DNA of 8,837 bases from Spirochaetaceae bacterium (GCA_031257135.1 JAIRPH010000162.1:1-8837), one strand, 5' to 3'. Positions 1 through 5,932 are shown, counted from the stretch's first letter. Numbers and translations are program-made. Notes: generated by a model from the letters alone, not told the origin.

Positions 1-31
1 GGGGGCATTTGAGTTCTATGGCGATTTGCAT
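1..31 (-). CDS. Transposase N-terminus, IS1 InsA-like (partial)
   Basis: Only ten complete codons are visible: MQIAIELKCP, from an ATG at 31-29 running off the left edge. The hydrophobic start followed by a cysteine-proline pair matches the beginning of IS1-family InsA proteins, in which a short beta strand leads into a CPxC zinc ribbon that binds the element ends. The second cysteine would lie just outside the window. No strong Shine-Dalgarno sequence precedes it (only a weak GGA). The call depends on the terminal-repeat-like sequence ending at 95, since ten residues alone cannot identify a family. Confidence 0.4.
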   Translation of the reverse strand, partial: MQIAIELKCP

Positions 32-95
32 TATTCCATAGTATCGCTTTTGTCCCCCTTTGTCATGCTCCGCCTATCATACTTTGTAGATCACC
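1..95 (-). mobile_element. End of an IS1-family-like insertion sequence (partial, runs off left edge)
   Basis: Read on the minus strand, position 95 starts GGTGATCTACAAAGTATGAT. This resembles IS1 termini, which begin GGTGATG or GGTAATG and contain TGAT(A)G about 20 bp in. About 65 bp inside the end an ORF opens that looks like the N-terminus of an IS1 InsA zinc-finger protein, close to the end-to-ATG distance in E. coli IS1. The element lies only 21 bp beyond the stop of the helix-turn-helix gene, which it leaves intact. The other terminus and the 8-9 bp target duplication would be outside the window, so the boundary at 95 is inferred from the terminal GG alone. Confidence 0.5.
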
Positions 96-116
96 TCCCG
101 GTTTTGCGTATCTCTT

Positions 117-359
117 TCATTCATCCTCCGGCTTTTTTCGCGCCCGCTTGCCCGGTTTGGGACCAGTCAGCGCTAGATTTGTTACAATTTTTTGAACATC
201 AGCCTCTGAGAAAAAAGCAAGTTTACCGATTCTACCAATAGGTTTTAGTCCTCGCAAACGAATGCGCTGGATTATGCTACCTTCGGACAAACCATACCGC
301 TCTTTAATTTCTGGTATTGGTATTCCGGTTTCTCTAATTTCTTTAATCGTCATATCCAT
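117..359 (-). CDS. Small helix-turn-helix DNA-binding protein (MerR/excisionase-like)
   Basis: This 80-residue basic protein is nearly all one DNA-binding domain. Residues 14-37 (IPIPEIKERYGLSEGSIIQR and on) have the two-helix pattern with GLSEGS at the turn. They are followed by a wing-like stretch KPIGRIGKLAFF and a third helix SEADVQKIV, the layout of HTH_17/MerR-type excisionase folds. The C-terminus is a lysine/arginine-rich tail ending PEDE. ATG at 359 has AGAGAG about 6 nt upstream; a second in-frame ATG at 353 is possible. Two promoters and repeated TTRCAATATA boxes lie just upstream, so autoregulation is a reasonable inference. It could equally be a phage or mobile-element regulator, given the IS1-like end immediately downstream. 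The target is unknown. Confidence 0.7.
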   Translation of the reverse strand: MDMTIKEIRETGIPIPEIKERYGLSEGSIIQRIRLRGLKPIGRIGKLAFFSEADVQKIVTNLALTGPKPGKRARKKPEDE

Positions 360-372
360 TTCAACTCTCTTA

Positions 373-495
373 TTACAATATATACCATTATATTATATTC
401 TGGATTCAGGTACTTTACAATATAGACAAATATCTAAAATTGTCAAATTTTGTAAATATCTTTAAAAATCGAAATATATTGTATTGCAATATATT
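373..495. repeat. TTRCAATATA boxes and an AT-rich palindrome upstream of the HTH gene
   Basis: TTACAATATA occurs at 373-382 and 415-424 (42 bp apart, about four helical turns), and the variant TTGCAATATA at 484-493. The last copy is part of an inverted repeat with perfect 9-bp arms, AATATATTG (473-481) and CAATATATT (487-495), around a 5-bp spacer. One box lies in the leader, one over the promoters and one upstream of the P1 -35. This is the arrangement expected for operators of the adjacent DNA-binding protein, though nothing here proves binding. No other gene is seen in 360-510. Confidence 0.45.
387..446 (-). promoter_or_regulatory. Two overlapping promoters for the small HTH gene
   Basis: P1 has a perfect TTGACA at 441-446, a 16-bp spacer and TATATT at 419-424. 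P2 has TTGTAA at 415-420, a 17-bp spacer and a perfect TATAAT at 392-397, overlapping a second TATAAT at 387-392. Predicted starts are near 412 and 385, giving leaders of roughly 50 and 25 nt. The box TTACAATATA at 415-424 covers both the P1 -10 and the P2 -35, so a protein bound there could block both. The surroundings are very AT-rich, so chance -10 matches are expected, but the spacings are good. Confidence 0.5.
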
Positions 496-510
496 ATATA
501 TATAACGAAA

Positions 511-538
511 TAAAAAAGCCGTCCGTATGGACAAGGCT
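511..538 (-). terminator. Rho-independent terminator of the minus-strand block
   Basis: On the minus strand AGCC-TT-GTCC, loop ATAC, GGAC-GGCT is followed directly by TTTTT. The stem has eight paired bases with a two-base bulge. The T-run lies only on the minus-strand side, so it stops transcripts coming from ccdA and the small ORF. The small ORF's stop codon (537-539) overlaps the base of the stem. Confidence 0.8.
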
Positions 539-692
539 AAAATAAAAAGGTGAACCGGAAAAAGCCAACCAAAGCAACCCGGAACACCAATATGTTTTTC
601 ATTTTCTCAAACGTTTCAGGTTTTACTCCGTACAGCCGTTTTAATGCCGCATACTTGGCTTCCCGCGCCTGTTTCTCTTTTCTCATTCCCAT
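537..692 (-). CDS. Small ORF, 51 aa, with a transposase-N-terminus-like segment (possible remnant)
   Basis: The ORF starts at ATG 692 (or in-frame ATG 686), only 6 nt after the ccdA stop, and ends at a TAG inside the terminator stem. Residues 12-33 include KRLYGVKPETFEKMKNIL. This resembles the opening helices of IS5-type transposases, in which a short segment of the form FxRLTGVxxxTFExM precedes the HTH. The last 17 residues are hydrophobic and phenylalanine-rich and do not continue that family, which suggests a truncated or rearranged relic. The Shine-Dalgarno sequence is poor. It may be translated by coupling to ccdA, or be non-coding debris. I cannot assign a function. Confidence 0.35.
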   Translation of the reverse strand: MGMRKEKQAREAKYAALKRLYGVKPETFEKMKNILVFRVALVGFFRFTFLF

Positions 693-698
693 AGTTTA

Positions 699-1028
699 TC
701 ATATCCGCAGTTTCAGAATAAGTCTATTAAAAAGAATATTGCACCCAAGCAGGACGATAATAGAACCGGAGATCGCCGTTACTATCCGGTTTATGCCTCC
801 AAGAAAAAACATAAAACCGTACAGCAAAACACTCATGCTTATAAAAACAAGACTGAATCCGCCTATAAAAAACGCCGTTGAGATAACGATATGCCGAGTA
901 TTTTTGGTTTCCGCGTTTTCGCCGCTGATGAAAAACAGATAACTCGACGCCAGCGGAAGAACGCAGGGCGAAGCGAATGACAGAAGTCCCGCAAAAAAAG
1001 CGGTCAGCCCGGATATATTATTGTTCAC
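699..1028 (-). CDS. ccdA: CcdA-family membrane thiol-disulfide protein, N-terminal half only (probably truncated)
   Basis: The 109-residue product has about three membrane segments (roughly 7-34, 46-72 and 82-103). Its first helix carries the family signature SFASPCVLPL, residues 17-26, with the redox cysteine C22. CcdA/DsbD-type transporters pass electrons from cytoplasmic thioredoxin to periplasmic thioredoxin-like proteins, which fits the thioredoxin gene just upstream. Family members usually have six helices and over 200 residues, with a second conserved cysteine in helix 4. This one stops after helix 3, so the second redox cysteine is missing. The start is a GTG at 1028, overlapping the thioredoxin gene by 11 bp, which indicates translational coupling. 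The transposase-like ORF right after the stop suggests the 3' half was lost by an insertion or deletion. A half-size dimeric protein cannot be excluded. Confidence 0.8.
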   Translation of the reverse strand: MNNNISGLTAFFAGLLSFASPCVLPLASSYLFFISGENAETKNTRHIVISTAFFIGGFSLVFISMSVLLYGFMFFLGGINRIVTAISGSIIVLLGCNILFNRLILKLRI

Positions 1029-1569
1029 GGCTGAGTAATCTCTCGAAGGCGATAAAAACAGCGGGAGTGTTCCAGTTCCGAGATCCCGCTCCGGCGAAAA
1101 TAATCGTATTATCCCGGTCGATAATAAACGTCGTAGGCACGGCTTGAATACCGTACTGACCGCTGACCGCGCCGTCAGCGTCCATGGCTATGGGAAACGT
1201 GTAGGGATTGTTTTTTAAAAAGTTCCGTACGTCTTGGGGTTTTTCCATAATATCCACCGCGATAAGTTCAACGCCTGAGTCCTTATACCGCTGATACAGG
1301 ATTTCCATTGACGGCATTTCCGCCCGGCACGGGGGACACCAGGTCGCCCAAAAATTCAGGAACACTACTTTTCCTTTCAGCCGGCTCAGGGTAATACTAC
1401 TGCCGTCCAGCGTTTTAAGACTGAAATCTCTAATCCGCTGTTTTTCCCGCAGTAACGGCAGTCCCGCTTTTGCAAAGGCTTCGGTAACGCCGGCGGGAAG
1501 TTTCATCGGCTCGCCGTAAACCGCCGCGCAAAGCGCGGACAGCAACGAAATTAAAACGATATTCCGCAT
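1018..1569 (-). CDS. Periplasmic TlpA/ResA-like thioredoxin
   Basis: This 183-residue exported thiol-disulfide oxidoreductase begins at ATG 1569, preceded by AGAGG at good spacing. An upstream extension to 1620 is open but runs through a terminator and promoter. The N-terminus MRNIVLISLLSALCAAVYG is a signal peptide. A cysteine at residue 14 lies in the hydrophobic stretch but the lipobox is poor, so lipid attachment is uncertain. The AhpC-TSA/TlpA fold starts at DFSLKTLDG. The active site WCPPC is at about residues 77-81 in the motif FLNFWATWCPPCRAEMP, and the cis-proline loop is AVPTTF. Such proteins reduce periplasmic disulfides or apocytochrome, or resist oxidants, and are recharged by CcdA, whose truncated gene follows directly. 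The substrate cannot be read from the sequence. Confidence 0.92.
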   Translation of the reverse strand: MRNIVLISLLSALCAAVYGEPMKLPAGVTEAFAKAGLPLLREKQRIRDFSLKTLDGSSITLSRLKGKVVFLNFWATWCPPCRAEMPSMEILYQRYKDSGVELIAVDIMEKPQDVRNFLKNNPYTFPIAMDADGAVSGQYGIQAVPTTFIIDRDNTIIFAGAGSRNWNTPAVFIAFERLLSREQ

Positions 1570-1580
1570 ATAAACCTCTG

Positions 1581-1598
1581 TTTTTAGTATACTAAAAA
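1581..1598. repeat. 18-bp perfect palindrome over the thioredoxin promoter
   Basis: TTTTTAGTATACTAAAAA is its own reverse complement. It contains TATACT on both strands, so it could hold divergent -10 boxes, be a repressor site, or serve partly as the T-tract of the terminator at 1594-1620. The pairing is all A/T apart from two G-C pairs. Confidence 0.6.
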
Positions 1599-1614
1599 GA
1601 CGCGCCGTCAGCAA
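1586..1614 (-). promoter_or_regulatory. Predicted promoter of the thioredoxin-ccdA operon
   Basis: TTGCTG at 1609-1614, a 17-bp spacer and TATACT at 1586-1591 on the minus strand. The predicted start near 1579 leaves a leader of about ten bases containing little more than the AGAGG ribosome binding site. The -35 overlaps the loop of the upstream terminator, and the -10 forms the centre of an 18-bp perfect palindrome at 1581-1598. Confidence 0.45.
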
Positions 1615-1620
1615 CGGCAC
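1594..1620 (-). terminator. Rho-independent terminator of the ABC importer operon
   Basis: On the minus strand GTGCCGT, loop TGCTG, ACGGCGC gives a 7-bp stem (one G-T pair), followed after three bases by TTTTT. It lies 20 bp past the stop of the ATPase gene at 1640. It separates the importer operon from the thioredoxin operon, whose promoter overlaps it. Confidence 0.7.
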
Positions 1621-1639
1621 TTAGGCGGCAGGGGCGGTT

Positions 1640-2392
1640 TTATATCCGGTAAATCCAGTCGTCAGTGACCAGTTTTAAGAACTGAATAGTCCGTTCTTTT
1701 TGAGGACGGCTGAATATCACTTCCGATGAGCCTTCTTCCACTATCAAGCCTTCATCCATAAAAACGACGTTATCCGCAATTTTTCTGACAAAGCTCATCT
1801 CGTGAGAGACGATAAGCATAGTTTGACCCTGTTCGGCAAGCTCTTTGATCGTCGAAAGCACTTCGCCTACCAGCTCAGGGTCTAGCGCGGAGGTCGGCTC
1901 GTCGAATAGGATGATGTGCGGATTCAACGCCATGGCCCGGGCGATTCCAACCCTCTGCTGTTGTCCGCCGGATAACTGCGCGGGATAGGCGTCCAGTCTA
2001 TGTCCAAGCCCAACCCGTTCCAGCATGGTTTTTGCGATTTCCGCGGCATCGGTAGAACTTCTTTTCTGCGCCGCTTCTAAGCCCAGTTCTACGTTTCTCT
2101 GAGCGGTCATGTTCTTGAAAAGATTGTACTGCTGAAACACCATCGCTGTTTTCCGCCGTACCGCAAGCACATCCCGCCGAGACGGTTTACGCAGAGAAAC
2201 CCTAAATCCGTCGATTTCCAATTCTCCGGTATCGGCTTGTTCCAGAAAATTAATGCACCGCAGAAAGGTGGTTTTCCCGGAACCGGACGGACCGATAATC
2301 GCAACAACTTCCCCGTCATGTACGGTGAGATTGATGCCCCGCAGAACTTCTTTCGTTCCAAACTTTTTCTGCACATTTGTAAGAACTATCAT
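1640..2392 (-). CDS. Polar amino acid ABC transporter ATPase, cystine (TcyN/TcyC)-like
   Basis: This 250-residue cytoplasmic ATPase powers the importer encoded by the three genes before it. All motifs are intact: Walker A GPSGSGKT (34-41), Q-loop FQQYNLF (86-92), signature LSGGQQQR (140-147), Walker B IILFDEP (160-166), D-loop SALDPE and H-loop histidine H197. Length is normal for the GlnQ/HisP family. The insertion-bearing region RVSLRKPSRRDVLAVRRK and the wording DPELVGEVL resemble the cystine ATPase TcyN of Bacillus from memory, so sulfur amino acids are the favoured substrate; this is inference. ATG 2392 is preceded by AAGGAG. It follows the second permease by 21 bp, and a terminator lies just beyond the stop. 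Confidence 0.95.
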   Translation of the reverse strand: MIVLTNVQKKFGTKEVLRGINLTVHDGEVVAIIGPSGSGKTTFLRCINFLEQADTGELEIDGFRVSLRKPSRRDVLAVRRKTAMVFQQYNLFKNMTAQRNVELGLEAAQKRSSTDAAEIAKTMLERVGLGHRLDAYPAQLSGGQQQRVGIARAMALNPHIILFDEPTSALDPELVGEVLSTIKELAEQGQTMLIVSHEMSFVRKIADNVVFMDEGLIVEEGSSEVIFSRPQKERTIQFLKLVTDDWIYRI

Positions 2393-2413
2393 AATAACGC
2401 TCCTTTTTAACGG

Positions 2414-3103
2414 CTACAAAGGGTTCACATGGAGGCTCGCCCGTTTTTCCGCAAAACCGGTCGCCCGTTCCACCAGCGCGGTAAGTCCCCAGTAGACAAG
2501 CGCAACCGCGCAGTACGCTTCAAGATAGCGGTAGTTTCCGGCGGTTTTCATAGCGGTTCCCTGAATCATTTCTACTATCCCCAGCAGATAAGCCGCGGCG
2601 GAACCTTTGATGATGCCGATAAAGCCTGAACCGATAATCGGCGCGGCTACCGGCAGACTCTGAGGAATCACGATGTACCGGATAACCTGCAAATTCTTCA
2701 GCCCCACCGAATATCCCGCCTCATACTGCCCCTTTTCCACCGACAGCAAAGCAGATCGGATTCCTTCGGATAAAAATCCCGCCGCGTCCAGCGTCAGCGT
2801 AGCTGTCACGATTCCGAGCTTGTTCAAAGCAAGCTGATTCCACCCGAATATCTCGTATAGGGCTTTAACCGCGAAATAAGCCATAAACATTTGAAGCAAC
2901 AGCGGGATCGAGCGCAGAATTACTACATATCCCTGAGCGATCCGCCTCCATACCGGTACCTGATAGATACGGCAAAGCGCAAGAACCGCGCCTAATCCTA
3001 ATCCGCCAAGAAGCGGAACAACGCTTAACAGCGATACTACCGGTATATAAGACAGCGCAACCGTAATCTCGTACAGGAAAAAAGCCGGATCAAAAGAAAT
3101 CAC
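2414..3103 (-). CDS. Polar amino acid ABC transporter permease (second subunit, TcyM/HisM-like)
   Basis: This 229-residue inner-membrane protein has about five helices. The cytoplasmic EAA loop at about residues 113-155 (EGIRSALLSVEKGQYEAGYS, then IPQSLPVAAP) contacts the ATPase. I place the start at GTG 3103 because AAAGGAGG lies 8 nt upstream. An ATG at 3142 is in frame but sits inside the preceding permease gene and lacks such a site. The upstream gene's stop TGA (3108-3110) lies inside the same ribosome-binding stretch, so the two permeases are translationally coupled. Two different permeases imply a heterodimeric channel, as in HisQM or TcyLM. Confidence 0.92.
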   Translation of the reverse strand: MISFDPAFFLYEITVALSYIPVVSLLSVVPLLGGLGLGAVLALCRIYQVPVWRRIAQGYVVILRSIPLLLQMFMAYFAVKALYEIFGWNQLALNKLGIVTATLTLDAAGFLSEGIRSALLSVEKGQYEAGYSVGLKNLQVIRYIVIPQSLPVAAPIIGSGFIGIIKGSAAAYLLGIVEMIQGTAMKTAGNYRYLEAYCAVALVYWGLTALVERATGFAEKRASLHVNPL

Positions 3104-3107
3104 GGTT

Positions 3108-3851
3108 TCATCCTCCTTTAGGGGATATAAACCCCTTATCAAGCCGTCTGGAAAGAAACTGCATCCCCTGTTCCAGCAGGATGCAGAGCGCGAAGAAAAT
3201 AATCGCCGCGCCGATATAGCCTTCCATTTCCCGAAACGTAGCGGACACCACCGCGCCGCTCGAATTTCGGAACGCGGCCGTTGCGTTGGTAGAAACCATG
3301 CCCATAATATCCAAGATGCCTGCCGCGCTGAAAGCGAGGGACGTATCCTTCAGCAAACCGGAAAGACTGTTTCCCATGCCGGGCAGGGCGATTCGCAACG
3401 CCTGCGGAAGCATCACATACCACAGAGACTGTATCTCCGTAAGCCCCACAGAATAAGCCGCCTCCTGCTGACCCCGCCCGACGCCGATCAAAGACGCCCG
3501 CAGAATCTCCGAAAGGAACGCCGCAACATTAAAGGCGTACGCAAAAATCACAAAAACAATCGGCGGCCAGTAACGCCCTACATTATAGCCCGTTATACGC
3601 CAGATAATCCCGGGAAGAAGAAGATTGCAGATCAGCAGTTGTATCAGCATAGGCGTTCCGCGGATGAAGGAAATGTACGCCCGCGCAAGCTGACGGGCTA
3701 CCGGAACTTTGTAGATTTGAACCGCCCCTAAAATCAGAGACCACCCAAAGCCCAATATAAACGCGGCGATGGTAATGCCTAATGTTACCGGAATACGTCC
3801 CGCCACTCGACCAAAGGTAATCAGAAAAAATGACCAGTTAAAGAAATACAT
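3108..3851 (-). CDS. Polar amino acid ABC transporter permease (first subunit, TcyL/HisQ-like)
   Basis: This 247-residue membrane protein is the partner of the following permease. It has the family's N-terminal segment (PVTLGITIAAFILGFGWSLI), the FIRGTPMLIQL motif, and the EAA loop at about residues 115-156 (EILRASLIGVGRGQQEAAYS, then LPQALRIALPG). I chose ATG 3851 (MYFFNWSF), 10 nt after the stop of the binding-protein gene. The longer reading frame to 3923 would overlap that gene by over 60 bp with no binding-site support. The site before ATG 3851 is weak (GGAA), so it may depend on ribosomes arriving from the upstream gene. Confidence 0.92.
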   Translation of the reverse strand: MYFFNWSFFLITFGRVAGRIPVTLGITIAAFILGFGWSLILGAVQIYKVPVARQLARAYISFIRGTPMLIQLLICNLLLPGIIWRITGYNVGRYWPPIVFVIFAYAFNVAAFLSEILRASLIGVGRGQQEAAYSVGLTEIQSLWYVMLPQALRIALPGMGNSLSGLLKDTSLAFSAAGILDIMGMVSTNATAAFRNSSGAVVSATFREMEGYIGAAIIFFALCILLEQGMQFLSRRLDKGFISPKGG

Positions 3852-3861
3852 AGGTTTCCGA

Positions 3862-4680
3862 TTAGTCCTTGGCGATAAAATCTCCGCCCAGCCATGTTTC
3901 AGAAAGCTGACGCAGGGTTCCATCGTCTTTCAGAGCCTGAAGCTGTTCGTCAAAAACAGCCTGCAATTCCTTTCCGGTCTGCTTGTTAAAGAGGTAATAC
4001 GCGTTGGAATTGCTCACCGGCTCGCCTACGGGTTTAATCTTCGCTTGGTATTCTTTCTTGTAGTTCTCGATATGCCGTAGCATAACGACCATAGCGTCCG
4101 CGCGTCCTGACGCTATATCTTCTAACGCCAAAGCGGTGGTCGCTTCAAAAATAATGGTAAAAAGACGCCCTTGTTCTTCGTTCCACTTGTTGGTGATGTA
4201 ATACGAGTTGTTAGTAGTGCTGGTGGAAACGACTGTTTTGCCTTTGAGGTCTTCAAAAGAGGCAATACTATCATCATCTTCCCGGACGGCAATGTACAGC
4301 GGAAACGTGGTATATCCTACCGTGCCGTAGAGGAATTTCTGGTTCCGCTCGATGTTATACTCATACTGATGCACCGCCACATCTATTTTGCCCGCTTCTA
4401 GGGAAAGCAGGATATTGGCGAAATCGTATATCTGGTACTTGAAGGTATACTGGGGAAGCCGGGCGTCAATCGTGTCCAGCAGAGCCTTTTCAAAGCCCGT
4501 AAGCTGATTGTTCTCGTCCAAGTACCAGTAAGGATTCATTGCGGACCCCGCGCCGATAATGATTTCCGCGGGTTTAGCCCCGGACCGAGGTTCGCCGGAC
4601 GCGTCCTGAGACTTTACGCAACCGGTAAGCGCAGACGCTCCTAAAGCGATAGCCGTAAACAAAGCGATTTGTTGTATCAT
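3862..4680 (-). CDS. Amino acid ABC transporter substrate-binding lipoprotein
   Basis: This 272-residue family 3 solute-binding protein is predicted to be anchored outside the cytoplasmic membrane. The signal peptide MIQQIALFTAIALGASALTG ends in a lipobox (LTGC), giving lipidated C21. The mature domain starts after a short flexible linker. It shows the family order: LTGFEKALLDTI (60-71), then SLEAGKIDVAVHQYEYNIER (93-112) with R112 at the expected ligand-carboxylate position, then the phosphate-like loop STSTTNN (152-158), and a C-terminal lobe with GRADAMVV and DGTLRQLSETWLG. Start ATG 4680 has AGGAGG about 8 nt upstream. It is the first gene of the importer operon, behind its own promoter and a striking set of palindromes. 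Ligand identity, probably cystine or a related compound, is inferred from the ATPase type and the neighbouring C-S lyase. Confidence 0.93.
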   Translation of the reverse strand: MIQQIALFTAIALGASALTGCVKSQDASGEPRSGAKPAEIIIGAGSAMNPYWYLDENNQLTGFEKALLDTIDARLPQYTFKYQIYDFANILLSLEAGKIDVAVHQYEYNIERNQKFLYGTVGYTTFPLYIAVREDDDSIASFEDLKGKTVVSTSTTNNSYYITNKWNEEQGRLFTIIFEATTALALEDIASGRADAMVVMLRHIENYKKEYQAKIKPVGEPVSNSNAYYLFNKQTGKELQAVFDEQLQALKDDGTLRQLSETWLGGDFIAKD

Positions 4681-4702
4681 AGTAGATACCTCCTAAAAAA
4701 TA

Positions 4703-4750
4703 TAGTAATTACCTAGTATTAGTAATATTATTAAATACAGGTAATTACTA
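4703..4750. repeat. Triple evenly spaced palindromes / 12-bp inverted repeat before the importer operon
   Basis: GTAATTAC at 4705-4712 and 4741-4748 are each self-complementary. They are embedded in a perfect 12-bp inverted repeat, TAGTAATTACCT (4703-4714) with AGGTAATTACTA (4739-4750). Midway, TAATATTA (4723-4730) is also a palindrome, so the three centres are exactly 18 bp apart. The set covers the predicted start site and leader. It may be a triple operator. As RNA it can also fold into a long AU-rich hairpin followed by UAUUUUUU just before the AGGAGG site. Confidence 0.65.
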
Positions 4751-4752
4751 GG

Positions 4753-4781
4753 AATTTACCGCTTTATAAATAAAACGTCAA
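4753..4781 (-). promoter_or_regulatory. Promoter of the ABC importer operon
   Basis: TTGACG at 4776-4781, a 17-bp spacer and TAAATT at 4753-4758 on the minus strand. The -35 overlaps the last codons of the upstream patB gene. The predicted start near 4746 falls inside the first palindromic box (4741-4748), the classic position for a repressor site. The importer can thus be expressed separately from patB, although read-through from patB is also possible since no terminator is seen between them. Confidence 0.6.
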
Positions 4782-5926
4782 GCCCCTCCAAGAGAAAAAA
4801 TAACTTTTTTTTCTAAACCGCGTTCGATCCGGTCCAAGGCTTCTCTGATCCGGGACCGGCAGGTGCCGAAATTCAGCCGTATGTATCCATCCAGTCCGAA
4901 CTGTTTGCCGTCGCTTGTCAGAATTCCGGCTTGCTCGTGGAGCCATTGCCAGGGACGCTCAACGCCCAGCGGACGGAGATCGAGCCATTGCAGATAGGTC
5001 CCTTCTACGTGGGTCAGCTTAACCGGCGGAAACCGGCGTTTAAGCTCCTGCTCCAGATAATCCCGATTCCCTCTCAGGTAGGCGACGAGCTGGCGGCGCC
5101 ATTCTCCGGCGTCTCGGTATGCCGCCTTCGCCGCGGCGAGGTTCAGAATACCCGGCGAGGGCAAGGCGTAGCAGACGGACTGGAATTCCCGGCGCAGGCT
5201 TTCATTGGGTATCACCGCAAAGCCGAAGGGCAGTCCCGCCAGATTAAAGGTTTTTCCCGGTCCCATCAGTGTGACGCTGTGGTCTGCGGCGTACGCGTCA
5301 ACGCTGAAATAGGGGATATGAGGATGATCATAGACCAGACCGCAATGAACCTCGTCAGAGATAACGATAAGATTCTTTTCTTGGGCAAACCGGCTCAACT
5401 CCGAGAGTTCATCCTGAGTATAAACCCGTCCCACCGGATTCTGCGGATTAGTCAGGTAAAGCAGTCCCGCTTCCGGGACCGCGCGCTGGCGCAGGTCGTC
5501 AAAGTCGAATTGATAATACTCGCCGGCGTTTTTCAGCGGAGAAAGAATCGTCCGCTTTCCCGCTTTAAGCGGCGCGCCCAGAAGCACATGATAATTAGGA
5601 GTATTTATCAAGACCGGTCCGTCCCGAAGCCGGCTGACCGCGGACAAGACCGGCACGATAGCCGGAAGCAGTACGATCCAATCAGGCTGAACCTCAAGGG
5701 CGTACTCTTCCCTGAACCACTGGATCAGCGCGTCCGGCAATTCCGGGTCTCGGCCGTAGCCGAAAACGCGGTAACTCAGACGCTTTTGAAGCGCGGCGGC
5801 GATCTGCGGAGCGCAGTGGAAGTCCATATCCGCAACAAACATAGGAAGGATTCCTTCGCGGACCGTATCCCATTTTATACTGCCGAATCCGCGACATTCT
5901 ATTACTTCATCAAAGTTGTAATTCAT
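4778..5926 (-). CDS. patB: MalY/PatB-type PLP-dependent C-S lyase (cystathionine beta-lyase family)
   Basis: This 382-residue fold-type I PLP enzyme is expected to cleave the C-S bond of cystathionine, cysteine or cystine, giving a thiol or sulfide, pyruvate and ammonia in the cytoplasm. The N-terminus carries the PatB signature RGFGSIKWD. Also present are NPQNPVGR (about 160-167), SDEVH with the PLP-binding aspartate near 191, the Schiff-base lysine K225 in GPGKTFNLAGL, and the carboxylate-binding arginine near 350 in YIRLNFG. Some relatives act as aminotransferases or as transcription modulators. I start at ATG 5926, where the family N-terminus fits. ATG 5944 is in frame but lies inside the promoter. 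Neither has a Shine-Dalgarno sequence. It precedes the amino-acid importer in the same orientation, which supports a role in using imported sulfur amino acids. Confidence 0.9.
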   Translation of the reverse strand: MNYNFDEVIECRGFGSIKWDTVREGILPMFVADMDFHCAPQIAAALQKRLSYRVFGYGRDPELPDALIQWFREEYALEVQPDWIVLLPAIVPVLSAVSRLRDGPVLINTPNYHVLLGAPLKAGKRTILSPLKNAGEYYQFDFDDLRQRAVPEAGLLYLTNPQNPVGRVYTQDELSELSRFAQEKNLIVISDEVHCGLVYDHPHIPYFSVDAYAADHSVTLMGPGKTFNLAGLPFGFAVIPNESLRREFQSVCYALPSPGILNLAAAKAAYRDAGEWRRQLVAYLRGNRDYLEQELKRRFPPVKLTHVEGTYLQWLDLRPLGVERPWQWLHEQAGILTSDGKQFGLDGYIRLNFGTCRSRIREALDRIERGLEKKVIFSLGGA

Positions 5927-5932
5927 AGCCGG

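Noticed and set aside
550..942. A 130-codon plus-strand frame opposite ccdA and the small ORF
   Set aside because: It is antisense to the CcdA motif-bearing gene, crosses its terminator side, and shows no domain of its own.
3108..3923. Longer N-terminus for the first permease (start at 3923)
   Set aside because: The extra 24 residues overlap the binding-protein gene and do not look like a permease start. ATG 3851 fits the family better.
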